A stretch of 64,000 nucleotides of DNA, taken from the NCBI GenBank assembly GCA_948474755.1, contig CAOLHI010001149.1, positions 124,001 to 188,000 of the forward strand, given 5' to 3'. Origin of the DNA: Ctenosaura bakeri. Its lineage: Eukaryota; Chordata; Lepidosauria; Squamata; Iguanidae. Positions 1 through 11,873 of this stretch are shown piece by piece. The notes under the pieces are model-generated. The model did not search any database. It saw only the letters and a list, made by a program, of their open reading frames with translations, and was not told the origin of the DNA. Position 1 is the stretch's first letter. Each line of letters starts with the position of its first letter. The position numbers and the translations under genes are program-made.

Positions 1-325
1 GAGTCCCCCATCTGCTAATACCTCCTTTTTCAGTGTAGCTGTTTTTTGGGGTTGCAGAAGAATAGAATGTAAGATGTTTGCCAGCCAATCTCCCTGAATA
101 TCATCAATATAATAGCTATATATGGGAAATGTGGTCTTGCAGAAGGTGTTGCATTAGGATGACCAGAGGTTCTGCATCCATCTAGACTGCCTACATTTTG
201 ACGAGTACCTTCCCACTGGCTCAGAAGCTCCTTTGTCAGGAGAAAAAGACCTCTTCTGTCTTGTTTGTCTGTCTGTCTGTGTGTAGGAAAGAGAGAGAGA
301 GAGAAAGAGAAAGAGAGACTGACAG

Positions 326-546
326 GGCCCTTTCACACTACATAATTATAGCGCTATGATTCCATTTTAACTACTATAGTACTTCCTTTGGAATGCTGGA
401 TCCATAGTTTGGTTGGAAACACCAGACTTCTGTGGCTGCGAATTCTAAATGCCTCTCTGCAAGCTGCAAACCCCAGAATTCCATAGATGTTGTTGTGGCA
501 GTTAAAGTGGAATCATAGTGCTCTAACTGTGTAGTGTGAACGGGCT
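326..546. mobile_element. Fold-back (palindromic) MITE, diverged copy
   Basis: Left end ggccctttcacactac and right end gtgtgaacgggct are inverted; both arms contain 'ttatagcgctatgattcca'-like sequence and the core with ggaatnctgg. The spacer is longer and less palindromic than in the young copies, which marks this as an old member of the family seen at 3655, 4465, 30774 and elsewhere. Confidence 0.7.
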
Positions 547-870
547 TTAAGTGACTGAAAGATAGGCTGATTGACAATTTTTGAAGGTTTGTAAAGGAGA
601 AGGGGGAAATCAGGTCTCAGCAATGTGTTTGCCCCTTTATCCTAGGTCTTAGCCACTCCTCTGTCTCTCAAGGCGAAGTTCACCTGCAGGTTGTTGGGAA
701 GGTGATGGTAGGAGATGGGAAGATATTTTGAGGAGACAAAGGGAAGGGTGGCAGTCATTGTAGATAAATGTGACACTTGTCTTTCTTTAAAAAGTACTAA
801 GGCACCTTAACATAAAATAGAAAAAAATACTTAGTATGTCAAAAGCATTTCATAAAATAGCAGATTCTAA

Positions 871-1095
871 GATGTTTACATCCAGTCTGATCTTGGAAGC
901 TAAGCAGGGTCAGAACTATTTAGTACTTGGATGGGAGACTGCCAATGAATAATGCTGTAGGTTATATTTCAGAGGAAGAAACTGACAAAACCACCTTTGA
1001 ATATTCCTTGAATGAGAAAACCCTATGAAATTCATGGGGTCACCATAAGCTGATGGGTGACATGAAGGCACATGCACACAGAAGGTATCTATTAA
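871..1095 (+). repeat. 5S-rRNA-derived SINE
   Basis: The head reads tctgatcttggaagctaag, then cagggtc, then ttagtacttggatgggagac, which is the internal-promoter region of vertebrate 5S rRNA. A body and 3' tail (gtcaccataagctgatgggt) follow. The 5S part is mutated and its 5' end is missing, so it is a retroposed SINE head and not a 5S gene. Confidence 0.8.
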
Positions 1096-1127
1096 GCACA
1101 ACATAAAGATTAAGGGCAGTGTATGTA

Positions 1128-1322
1128 AAAGAGCCGGTGTAGTATGGTGGTTTGAATGTTGGACTGTGACCCTGGCAATAAGGATATGATTCCCAGATTG
1201 GCTATGGAAACCTACTTGGTGACCTTGAGTGTATCACATACTCTCAGTACTATAAAATCCTGTGATAGCTTCACCTTAGGGTTGCCATAAGTTAGAAATG
1301 ATTTGAGGGCACACAACAACAA
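1128..1322 (+). repeat. tRNA-derived SINE, full copy
   Basis: Starts with gtggtttgaatgttggactg (tRNA-like box A region), continues through tggaaacctacttggtgacc and ends tagaaatgatttgagggcac plus an acaacaacaa tail. The same consensus recurs at 16594, 34505, 46806 and 56112. Confidence 0.75.
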
Positions 1323-2345
1323 TTTAGTTAAAACATACACACACTCTGTCTCACATCTTGGTGTGAGAATTTCACAGGATACCCAGAACTATTTCTACTT
1401 GGAGGAAGGTCTGGTAAAGCAATATAGTTCAGGAAGAAGGAGAGGAAAACTGAAAACTGCTTTGGGTAAATGAAAGACCCGTTTAAAGGAAAGGGGGTTG
1501 AGAGGATCCCTGTCAACAACACCACATAGTGGGATTGAAGACAGAGCAGGTATATATGTAATTTGGTCTGGTCACAGTCTTCCCCACTATGGTGAGTTTG
1601 GCTGCATTTCTGCTTAGAGTAATTATGTCTGCTTGTGTATATATTTTCATTAACTAATTAAAATGAGCACAAGCAAATTGTATTCTCCTCTTGAGTGAAG
1701 CTTGACATCCTTTTTATCAATGTCTTGATGGTGACCCTGTGTTGGAGTCCAGCAACCCCCACTCCCAGCAACCTGGCCAATGATCAGGCATGATAGGAAT
1801 TGCAGTTCAACATCATGTGGAGTGCCTCAGGAGGTATGTAAACTACTTTGAAAACTGCAATCACTCTTACAGAGGTGAAATAGTCTTTTGACAATAATAG
1901 AAGCTACCATCACTTCCCTTCCTGTGGCAATGGCCTCCTTGCCTCCAAGCCTTGGTGGAGAGTGGTTCTTAATGGGATGGAGAAGGGAGAGGTGGCAAGA
2001 AGTCAGAATTTCTGCAGTCAGTGCTGAATGGGAAGAAGGTTTTGTTAAATTATAGGAGTAGCCCCAGGGTCAGTTCAGTCTGTGATCCTCTATTAAGCTG
2101 ACAAGGTCTGATTTAAGATGCAATCCTATACTTACACTCTTCTTTAGGAACAAGTTCAATTGATTGGGCTGGTGGGTATTTTAATGTCTCAATTCTATGC
2201 TGGATTATGGCCCTTGGTTTATTTTTATTTGTTGTTACTTATTTATCCTGCTCTTATGCCTAAGAGCTTAAGGTGCAGTAATGGTGGTGCTCAGAACGGC
2301 TTTTTGTGAAGTTGATACTGACTGGGCTTGGATGGACCTTTCCTG

Positions 2346-2393
<48 letters not shown>
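2346..2393. repeat. Compound (TG)n(AG)n microsatellite
   Basis: Alternating TG then AG dinucleotides adjoin an antisense 5S-type SINE; a similar compound repeat occurs at 55421-55486. Confidence 0.95.
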
Positions 2394-2820
2394 TCAAGTG
2401 GACTTATGGCAACTCTGTGAATTTCATAGTGTTTTCTTGACAATATTTATTCAGAAGGGGTTTGCCATTGCCTTCCTCTGGATATAGCCAACAGCACCTG
2501 GTATTCTTTAGCAGGCCCTAGGTGAGACCCTACTTAACTTCCAAGGTGTGTGTGTGTATATATCTTCAAGTCACGTGTTGATTTATGGTGACCTCATACA
2601 TTTTTCATACAGTTGTCTTCATCAAAGAACACACAGAAGTTGTTTTGTCAGTTTGTTCCTCTGAAGTATAGCCTACAGACAACAGTCTGTCAAAATATGC
2701 TAGAGATCCTGTCTGATCTTGAAAGCTAAGCAGGGTCAACCCAGTTAGTACTTGGATGGAAGATCACCAATAAATACCAGCAGTTGTAGGTTATATTTCA
2801 GAGTAAGATTAGATTTGGTG
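2394..2820. repeat. Cluster of three 5S-type SINE pieces in mixed orientation
   Basis: 2394-2527 and about 2530-2690 read antisense: each carries the SINE tail (e.g. gacttatggcaactctgtga) and body in reverse. About 2692-2820 reads sense, with gatcctgtctgatcttgaaa, gctaagcagggtc and ttagtacttggatgg. The last two therefore form a head-to-head inverted pair. Confidence 0.65.
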
Positions 2821-3477
2821 GGGATTTAAACTTCATTCTATTATGACCAAGTCCAACATTCCAGCTTTCCAGCTATTATACTTTCTTGACTAATCAATAT
2901 AATACTGCTGGTAGCAATGGCAATATGTAATATCAGAATGCGAGTTATTTCTTGCAGAAATAGGTGTGTGTATATACTCATCTGTGGCTGTTTTCTTCAA
3001 TGTAACCAGGAGGCTGCCAAGGTGGGACATTTTATTAAATGATGTGTGTGCCAGTTTTCTTCAGTGCAACCAAGAGGTTGCCAAAGTGGGTTTTTAAAAA
3101 TTTTTAAAAATTCAAAATGGTATGGCATCCCTTGGTAAATCTAGGCTTGTTCCCTGTGCTTAATTACACATACGGTGCAGGACATAAATACACAAAACTT
3201 ACTTTTTTCCTTTGGAAGAGAATTGGCGCTGGCCAGCTTGCGGTTGGTGCCCTTCTTGGGAACAAAACAGGACACGTTTGGCAGCAGTAAAGGTTATTAC
3301 TATTTTAAAAATTGGGAAGATGCATCTCTTTCTGGTGCATTGAACTACTGCAATCCTGGGTCTATTCTTCCCTGCTTCAGCCCCTTGTCAGATTTGCCTT
3401 TCAAAACTGAGATAACTTGGAAAGCGGTTTTGTTACGGTCCGTAGAAAATTTCACGCCGAATTTGTTTTACCACCTA

Positions 3478-3592
3478 CGCAGAGGCAAAGTCCCTCTGAA
3501 CCAAATCTTGCCAAGACAACCCAGCGATAGGTTCGCTTTTAAGGTTGCCATAAGTCGGAAACGACTTGAAAGGCATACAACAACACTGTGGG
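3478..3592 (+). repeat. tRNA-type SINE, 3' half
   Basis: Carries the family's 3' consensus: ctgaaccaaatcttgccaag, ggttcgc, gccataagtcggaaacgact and a catacaacaaca tail. The 5' tRNA-like part is missing. Confidence 0.7.
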
Positions 3593-3654
3593 GGTTTTAA
3601 ATCTAAGCGTTGGATTAATAGGTAAGCTATACTTTGGCTTTGTTTACATGTCTT

Positions 3655-3836
3655 TGGCCATTTCCACACTAGCCTGTTCTAGCGCGATGATTCCACTTTC
3701 AACCTCCTCTGGAATCCTGGGGTTTGCAGTTTCGGGAGGGGCCGGCCGGCCCCTCCCGAAACTGCAAACCCCAGGATTCCAGAGGAGGTTGAAAGTGGAA
3801 TCATCGCGCTAGAACAGGCTAGTGTGGAAATGGCCA
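3655..3836. mobile_element. Perfect 182-bp palindromic fold-back MITE
   Basis: Read base by base, 3655-3745 is the exact reverse complement of 3746-3836, with no mismatch and no spacer; the centre is ggccgg/ccggcc. Outer ends are tggccatttccacacta, and each arm has the family core (ttccactttcaacctcc, ggaatcctggggtttgcag). It lies 1,054 bp upstream of the PRICKLE3 ATG. No clear target duplication is visible. Confidence 0.92.
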
Positions 3837-4248
3837 TTTGTTATGGTCAGTGACTGGAATTGTACACTGTATACTTTGACATTCCATTAGATAGGACGTA
3901 ATAGAAAGAGGGTAAGAATGTGAAATAAGGTGAATGCAAAAGGAGGGGGTCGTTAAGGAGCTGGCCTGTGGGTATGGGTTGGGGGAGCAGTTGAATAGAA
4001 AGGATGGGGCAGGGATGCGAGGGAAAGCAGCAGCAGCCGGATCCGGATCGCTTTGATGGGAAGTGACAGCGGATGTGTGGGAAAAAGGGGGCTTAACAGA
4101 GTGATCGATGGGAGCTGACAGCGGGGAGGACGGGCGAGAGAGCGCAGCGTGGGGCCGGAGGGAGTGGAGAGGAAAGCGACTGGCCCTGGCTGCGTGGGAA
4201 AGAAAGACCAAAAAAGAAAAAGGAAAAAAAAGGGAAAGCCACACAGAG

Positions 4249-4320
4249 GCAGGCAGGCGAGCAGGTGGCTTTGCATTGCACTTCACAGTGCAATGCAAAG
4301 CCACCTGCTCTCCTGCCTGC
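4249..4320. repeat. 72-nt inverted repeat (34-bp arms, 4-nt loop)
   Basis: 4249-4282 pairs with 4287-4320 with a single mismatch around the loop tcac. Each arm contains gtggctttgcattgcact. It differs in sequence from the fold-back MITEs on either side. It lies upstream of the ATG at the edge of the CpG island. Confidence 0.9.
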
Positions 4321-4464
4321 AACTACTGGGGGGTCTCTAAGCCGGTCGTCGGGAGGTCTGATCCCTCCTCCCCGGTGGGTGGCGACCACCCTCGGACCAT
4401 GGGCACACACCCCGCCCGGAGGGCTCGCAGGGAGGCCGCCACGGGTGGGACGAGAGAGGGGAAA

Positions 4465-4656
4465 GGCCATTTCCGCACTAACCTATTATAGCGCTATGAT
4501 TCCACTTTCAACCTCCGATGGAATCCTGGGGTTTGCAGCTTAGGGAGAGGCCTCTGTGTGGCCTCGAAGCCCCCCCCCCTTAAACTGCAAACCCCAGGAT
4601 TCCATCGGAGGTTGAAAGTGGAATCATCGCGCTATAACAGGCCAGTGCGGAAACGG
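4465..4656. mobile_element. Fold-back MITE in the PRICKLE3 CpG island
   Basis: Ends ggccatttccgcacta and agtgcggaaacgg. Both arms share the private variant caacctccgatggaatcc. A short GC-rich spacer with a C-run (about 4570-4580) separates them. It ends about 234 bp before the start codon, so it is probably in the proximal promoter or 5' UTR. Confidence 0.85.
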
Positions 4657-4889
4657 TGGAGAAAAAAGAGGAGTGGGAGGAAGGAAGCCTCCCTGGGTCG
4701 GGAAGGGGCGGGACCGGGGTAGGGAGGGGATCGGAGTCAGCTCCTCCTCCGCCTCCCTCCTTTCCTCCCTTGGGAAGGGCAGGGAAACGCTGCGAGAGCC
4801 GCCGCCGCCGCTGCAGCGCCCGGGCGCGAAGGGAGGGCAAGGCAGGGCCGGGCACCTGGAGGTGGGCGAGCCGCCCCGGGCACCGGGCC

Positions 4890-4931
4890 ATGTTCCACCG
4901 CGCGTCGCGGCGCCGACGATCCACCCGAGCC
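4890..4931 (+). CDS. PRICKLE3: PRICKLE3 coding exon 1
   Basis: Fourteen codons, [14 protein letters not shown], end at a GTGAGT donor in phase 0. The start context is gggccATGt. The human protein also opens with MF followed by a basic SRRRRSGRA run, which supports this start. The same reading frame is open upstream for about 230 nt, but nothing upstream resembles a prickle protein. Confidence 0.88.
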
Positions 4932-7900
4932 GTGAGTCTGTCTCGGTGGGGCGGGACTCGCCCGGTGGGAAGGAGCCACCCTGGGAAGGAGAAGAGACGG
5001 GGCCCTCTCGGCTCTGGAAATGAATTGGGGGGGGGCGGTTTAGGAGGAAAGAAGAAGGTGAACCCTCCAACGCATTGCCATGGATGGGGGGGGGGATCGG
5101 GTGGGTTACTACCCCGCTTTTTATTCCCCTCCCTCAACCACCTGGTTTTATGAGAGGCGGTGTCCGGAGAATTGCTACATGTATACAAAAAAAACCCCAA
5201 GGCTCTCCGGGGAGGGATCGTAAAAGACTCCCCTGCATCACCTCCGAACAAGGTGGTCTTACGGGATCCTGGATTAGGGGGCTGATCGTGGTGGCCAAAG
5301 GGCTGAGGACAGGAGACCCACGTGGGGAGAAGGGCTGGAAGGAAGAGCTGGCTGAGAGTTGGCTGTCTAGGCGCCTGCAGGCCCGCCGAGGAGTCATGCC
5401 GAGGCCTTTTGATGGGAGCTGAGCGGGGGTTGTTAGGCACCAACTGGCTCCCACCTCCCCTGGAACCGGAGGACAGACTGGCCTGGACACTTTGCAGAGC
5501 AACAGGAATCCTTATGGGGTGGTTGTGTGACAAGATCCCTTAAAAAGTTACTAGGGGTGCTGCAGATGCGATGGGGTGCTATAGTCCGAGGGCACCAAGT
5601 TTTGGTGAGGACTAGAAAGAGTTGACAGGCGGGAGGGGAGGGGATGGTGGTCTCTGGAGTATGAGTCCTCCTTAGACCCTAAGATGGCACTGTGGGACAG
5701 AGTCCCCAAAAGGCAGAAGGGGATGTCAGGTGGGTTGTGGAGAGGGAGGGTTGGATGCTGGCAGAGAATGTTGCAGCCTTCCCCAATCTGGCACTTCCTT
5801 GATGTGTTGGACGACAACTCCCATCATCCCAGGCTAGTGTTGCCATTGGATGGGGATGATTTGGGTTTGTAGTCCAACACGTTGGGAGGGTCCACTCCTG
5901 GGGAAGACTGAAAGTTGGACTAAGGGTAGTCTTGCTCTGACTAGCAAGCCCTATCTTGCTCTTTTAAGTAAGAACATATTCTCAAGGCCAGGTTAGTTAT
6001 TTATTAGTTAGTTATTCTCAAGGCCACAACTCTTGTGCTTAGAAGCAGAGCTGTATAATATCTTCACCATTGGCTCTACTGGTCAAGACTGATGGAACTT
6101 TAACTGTGAAAATATCATACAGCTATAGTTTATACTTAGAACTAAACAAAATCATTGGGTCAAAGAGGTTCTTTGAAAGGTAGGACATGGAGAAAGTGAA
6201 GCCAGGTGACTGGAGGGTTGTTATAAGTTTCCTCAAATGTAAATTGTGTAGTCCCAGATACCTTTGAGACAGATTCTTTCAGTTCTCCAAAGAACTCCCA
6301 AATATTCTCCAAATATGTTAGACTACTATAAACAAGGGATATAGTTGTGATGATGGGAGTTGTAGTCTTAACACATCTGAAGAGCATAAATTGGGGAGGC
6401 TGTCCTAAGGCATCATCTCAAAATTCTCTGTTCCTTCGTAACCCATCAAGAGCGTCCACTCATCACCAGGAGCAGCCACTTAAGCGTGCCAGCTGTGTTT
6501 TAAGCTTAAACAAGAAGAACATTAGAACAGATCCTTTGTAGGCTTACTTTCTTTTCTTGAAAACAACTGAGCATTTTGTGGAGGCATTGCCAGACCTTTG
6601 CCAGGATGGGAGTAGAAAGCTGGAAATATGAAAGAATTTTCTTTCATAAATTTAAATATATCATACATTTCTATGAAATAAACTCTTGATTGATTGATTG
6701 ATTGATTGATATAATACGTATTATACGTATTATATACTGTTTTCAATACACTGTTGATATATTGTTTATATGTGTGTGTTTATATATATAGTTATTGTTG
6801 AGCTGTAGTTGATACAGATGCATATGTATACACATACCTTAACACACAATACTCTTCTCTGTTTAGATTTATTAAAAGCCCTGCCCACACAATTATAGCA
6901 CTTCCATTCCACTTTAACCGGCATGGCTCCTTCCTATGGAATCCTGGGGTTCCATGGGGTTTTTAGAATTTTCTACCAGAGAGCCTCAGTGCCTCACCAA
7001 ACTACCAATCCCAGGATTCTGTAGGATGTAACCATGGCATAGTAGTATCAAAGTATTATGCCAAGTGTGGATGTGTCAGGCCTCCAAGAACCATTACAGG
7101 ACACCCAGAATTGCCTTCATATCTCCTGGGGGCAGTAGCCATGCAGGAGCTGTGGGGCAAAGTCCAGCACGTTGGACTTACTGGAAAGTCCAGCATTTTA
7201 TAGTAATAGATGTTGTGGAATTTGCTCCATGGAATCTGTGGGTCTCTGAGCTACAGAAACTTTTGTGGGAATTGGGATGGTGGAAGGAGAACAGGACTTC
7301 AGTGTGGTTTTGTGTCTGTGATTCTCATTTCACTAGAGACATCCCACTTTCCCAAATAGCTCAGTCTCGGTTGTGGTGGCTGACAGGAATGTTTCATGGA
7401 TGTAGATGGCTTGTGCAGTCCCATAGCATCCAGTGTTAGCTTAGTTAAGTGCCATGGACGCTGATGGCACTAAATGAAAAACAAGCAAAATAATTATGTA
7501 CTCTGGTCCTTGCCTGGAGGGAAGTGTGAGCTGCCAGTGTTGATGCTGGGGCAGCTGGGGAGGAAGGAAAAGTGGGCAGAGAGAAACTAAGATGCTAAGA
7601 ACATGTGGAAATATTTTTACAGGTACTTTGGCCTGTTTTTAATTGGGACTGAAGATTGTGGAGTTAGGTGCAAAGGCTTTATGGGTGAAGTAAGATTTGA
7701 AAGAAGAGGCTTGGCAGCAGGTGCTCTGGGAGGCAGTTCCAGCTACAAGGGATCTCAAGGGAGAATGGATGAGGTGTTTTGGAGAGGTTGTGTTTTGGCA
7801 AAAAAGAGTGGTTTTGGTAGAAGAGCAAAGGACACAAGCAGGGGGTCTAGCTGGGAAGAAAGACAGGAAAGTAGGGCAGGGCAGGCAGTCCTTTGGATAG

Positions 7901-10900
7901 GTTTGAAGTGAAGAACTGGTGTGGGGGAGAAAGGGATGAGGAGCCAAGTGAATGTGGAGGGTTGTGAGGGTGTGTCACTTTAAGAAACAGCTAGGACTCT
8001 TGTGCTTAGAAGCAGAGGTGTATAATATCTTCACCATTGGCTCTACTGGTCAAGACTTATGGAACTTGCAGGGCAACAACATATGGAGGGCCCAGAAGTT
8101 CTCTAACTGCAAAAGGTCCAATGCTGGAGGTCCTCAGTAGTGTGCTGTAGCAGAGAATGGGGTCTGTAGGAGCAAATCTGAAGCTGTTATTTGCCAAGAG
8201 AAGTCACTGTCCCAAAAGGGGATATACTCTTGAAAGAAAGAAGCCATCCAATGCCAGTTTACTATCTGAAGGATGAGATCCTTTCTGTCATTTCATTCCA
8301 TATGCAAAACAGCTGGACTAGTAGTCAGATTTTATGCCAGCGCTTATGTTTGTGATCTCTGCTTTGTTTGAGGACAACAAACTAGCATAGGGTGTACAGT
8401 ACAGGCTATGTGGCAAACACAGCTCTCTCTCTCTCTCAACATCTGGTTGACATTTTGTGCCCCATAGCACCTACCACCTGAGACAGATGCCTTACTTTGC
8501 TTAAGGGCAGGACTGATCCTTTGAGGAGTATAGTAATTGTAGAGCCTTCTGTATGTTGGCTCCCTATAAGCCTTTAAGCACTCAGGTTGTCCTGTTTTTC
8601 TAATGAGTCGCATCATCTTATGATATGTACGAGGTAGTGCATTGTGAATGGATAGATTCAACGAAGCCATAGGCATGAGTCCGCAGTATCTGAATAAGTC
8701 TGTTCATGGCCAGGTTCCTTGGAAGTCTCTCATCCATACAGTCACCAAAAATTAAAGCTGGATTGATGGCAATTCGCAATAATAAGTCCTTTTTTTTTTG
8801 GTGTGTAGCTAGGGGTAGGGTGTTCATGTGGCAGAGCTTTCTGGGGTTTGCCTGCCATGCCTCTGCCTTGGGGTTGATGAGGATGAGTTTTTTTAACTCT
8901 CCAGCTGTCCCAGTTGGCCTGGTTTCCTTGTTCTAGGGCAGTCTGAGTTAGGTTGACACCTCTTGTTTTCCTTTGAGGACTTGAGCAGCCGGAGTGGGCA
9001 TTGCTGTGAGCGTGTAAAACTTATGCAACATTCGTTTCGCCAAACTTGGCTATCTCTGTACTATTGCTGTTCCCTTACATATTTTTGTCTCCTCTTTTCG
9101 TAGAAGACAGATGTGAGTTTTGGAACTTGATTTTGGTTGTTGATGAAAATCCAAACTTTGAGGAGAAATAAGGTCTAGGGATTCATGAATGTCTCAATGT
9201 GTGGGAGAGAGAATGAGATTATTTCTCTATTTTCCCTCATTCACCAAGATGCTGTAACTGGGAATTCTACATACCCAAATCCTGTAGTGATGGATCAGCA
9301 GTAGTATTTCCTTTTCAGTTAACAGCAGGATTATTGAAGGCATTTCTGGGTCATGCTGGGCCATGGGGGTGGGGGCACCGGGTGAAGGGATTCTTGAACA
9401 AGGAGTGTCTATTGTACTGGAGAAAGAGGAGGGGCTCACATATGGTGGATCCCAAATCTGGGATGAGGGAAGCAGGAGGTTGCACATTACATTACGTCAG
9501 CCCTGGTAGATTTGATTTTTTTTTTCATCAGCATCTGATGGAATAGATCTCCCCCCACATCACCCCTCAAATCCCTTCTAAGCTGTGGGTGAGTCGGAAA
9601 GTATTGGATCTAGCAGCAGCAGCAGTTGGTAGATGTGAGAGGAAAACAAATCATATTGCCCTTTGGGTTATTGTACAATCTGTAATACCAGTGCATGATA
9701 CATTTTAGATTCTATTTTACCTCTTTCAGATGGAATGTTGTGCCTAGTCCCTGTCCTGTAGCACCTACGAACATGTACAGAGTGTAATCTTCTAATAGAT
9801 TTGCTAAGAGATTTAAGGATAAAGTTAGGTTAGGTGGAATATTCTTCTCTTATGATGGTATCTGAAGGGTATAATCTTCTGTTGAGGGTAGGAAAATAAC
9901 AATGCAAGTATTCTAATTCACATATGTTTACTTGCTTTATGTCTTTCTGTGCTAACAACCAGTTTGGAGAGAGAAATTCTGTCTGGTTGGAAATCTTGGT
10001 TTGTTAATTTGTTTTTACTTACTTTTGAAAATAGAAAGGCGGCATACAAATATAATAATAAATGAAATAAAATGATGTGCTGCTTTTTTGCACCTAAAAA
10101 TACACTGAAAATACATTTAAAATTACATTTCAATTACTTTGGGGGAAAAATAAGAAGATGTAAAATCAAGTTAAAGCTGATACTTCAGATTGTGATGAGG
10201 AAAATATCTCATGGAAGCTTCTGAACTGGCCTTTTCTACTCGCTCCTTCTTGACTCCTTCATCATTCCCTCTGTCATTCTGTTCAGCCATTAAAACACTC
10301 ACACACTAACACACACACAAAACCCTTTCTCTTGCCCAGTTCAGGCACTGCTCCAGTGATTCTTGCCTGAGGAAAAGTGGGAGCGGCTCCTGGCAACTTC
10401 CCCTCCACTTCTTCCAGTGGTGTCCTGTCCCCCTTCCTGTGCTCTTAGCTGTTCGTTGGCATGATGAGCTCTGTCAAGAAAAAAAGCAAAATGGAAGAAA
10501 AGCCACAGAAAGGGAGAGATCGGGGAAGTTCCTCCTCCACATGACATCATAATTGGCAAAGCTTTCCTACTCTCCTCTTTCCTACCCCCCCCCCAAAAAG
10601 TGTTGTTTTTTGCTGCCCACTTTTCTCAGCTACCTGCAATGGCAGGAAGCCAACCTGTGGCCTCTTTGTGCCTTGCTGAACTCAGCGGGAGGCAAGTTCT
10701 GGCCTGTGGGTGGCTTCCGGCACTCAAATGAAGTCGAGGTTTTCCCACAATTCCCTCCTGGTTCCCGACAGGAATCTGTTTCCTTAAAAGCCGCTCTCTC
10801 AGCCAAGGTGGGCACAGGATTTCGCCCACAAATGCCCTGGCCATAGAGGTTAGCAAGTTTGGCTTCTGTCAGCAGTCAGACGGGCCGGTGGATGGAATAT

Positions 10901-11833
10901 GTTTTGCCCCTAACAAGCACACACATGCATCCTGGCTGCGGAGGCACCGGTCCGTGTTGGTACAGGCCTGCTTTACCATGGCAACAACTCAAAGCACCTT
11001 GTAAAAAATGTCTCCAAATGTACGAGCAACTCTCCCTTAAGTTTTAGGAGTAAGTTTCAGGCCTACTTTGTAAAAGCAGAGCTTGGAAAACTTACTCGTA
11101 CAGAGAACAGCTTCCAGGATTCTCCTTGCCAGCAGGACTAGGGTTCACGTTGGCTAGAGGATTCTGAGAGTTACAGCCACAAAATAGTAACATCCAAGTC
11201 CCAAAGTAGACTCTGGTTGTACTTGCAAGTGTTTACATCCTGTTGTAGCAGCCCTACTGAAAGGTCCATGTCAAATGGGAACTTGGGAGTGATTTGGTAC
11301 GGGTTATACAGGATTCTTGACCAGTGGGTGCAAGCCAGGCTATTGGCACAGCTTCTGTGGATACAGGTGGTGATGGTGGTTTTTTTTGTGTTGATAGTGA
11401 TCAATGAGCACAGGCTGGTTGGGACGGTGCTAGCGATGATCTCTTGGCATGGCTGGCAAAGCTGGCGAAACGTACTGGAAAATGAGTGGATGGTGCCTTT
11501 GTACTGGAGTGTGCCCTGTGGGATGGGGGCCTGCTGATGATACTAGTAATGTTGGGAACTGTGTATCTGGGTGGCTGATTTCTTACCTCTCTGTCTCACA
11601 CCAGCTGCCTGAGGTGGAGGACCCTGACCGGGGCCAACCGTGTCAGGCGTGCGGGGAGCAGTGCCCAGGCTTCCTAGTGCATGGATGGAGGTAGGAGAAT
11701 GTTCTATCCCCTTCCACATTCCTCCAAATCTCCCTTCATTCCCTCTGTGATTTTTCTTGCCCTCAACCCAAATTTAATGGGCTTGCACAAGCCCTCTTGG
11801 CACAGTGCTGGCTTGCTTTACCTTGTGTTTATC

Positions 11834-11873
<40 letters not shown>

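Larger units (their letters stand above)
1..4300. other. Upstream intergenic DNA, no gene recognised
   Basis: I see no exon here. In mammals the gene on this side of PRICKLE3 is SYP, but none of its sequence is recognisable. The region holds a GA-rich simple repeat (about 284-318), an old fold-back MITE (326-546), 5S-type and tRNA-type SINEs, a partial direct repeat of about 40 bp (2988-3028 and 3051-3089) and a perfect palindrome (3655-3836). GC rises from about 3950 toward the island. Confidence 0.6.
4330..5030 (+). promoter_or_regulatory. PRICKLE3: CpG-island promoter of PRICKLE3
   Basis: This stretch is GC- and CpG-rich, unlike the AT-rich DNA around it. It surrounds the first coding exon and holds GC-box (Sp1-type) sequences such as ggggcggga near 4705 and 4949. 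No convincing TATA box stands ahead of the ATG, so a dispersed, TATA-less start is expected. Two fold-back mobile elements (3655-3836 and 4465-4656) and a 72-nt hairpin (4249-4320) sit in or just upstream of the island. The exact transcription start cannot be read from sequence alone. Confidence 0.75.
4932..11604 (+). other. PRICKLE3: PRICKLE3 intron 1
   Basis: 6.7 kb with no coding exon recognised. The first 500 bp continue the GC-rich island. It holds a MITE at 5795-5905, a 72-bp segment at 6029-6100 repeated at 7996-8067, a (GATT)n run, an old fold-back MITE (6880-7078), and otherwise unremarkable sequence; the antisense open frames near 8350-8830 match nothing I recognise. Confidence 0.8.

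Noticed and set aside
1128..1322. tRNA gene
   Set aside because: Only box A/B-like remnants of a SINE; no cloverleaf can be folded convincingly.
2692..2820. Genuine 5S rRNA gene
   Set aside because: The 5S-like part is incomplete, mutated and joined to a SINE body.
3175..3600. 141-codon plus-strand open frame
   Set aside because: Its last third is the 3' half of a SINE, no family is recognised, and there is no promoter or splice context.
3819..4322. 167-codon minus-strand open frame
   Set aside because: It overlaps a palindrome arm and a hairpin and is proline/serine-rich low complexity.
4580..5533. 317-codon minus-strand open frame
   Set aside because: It lies antisense to the CpG island and first exon; stop-poor GC-rich sequence explains it.
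8344..8827. Minus-strand open frames in intron 1
   Set aside because: Two short frames (110 and 69 codons) match no family I recognise and lack splice context; possibly an old repeat.
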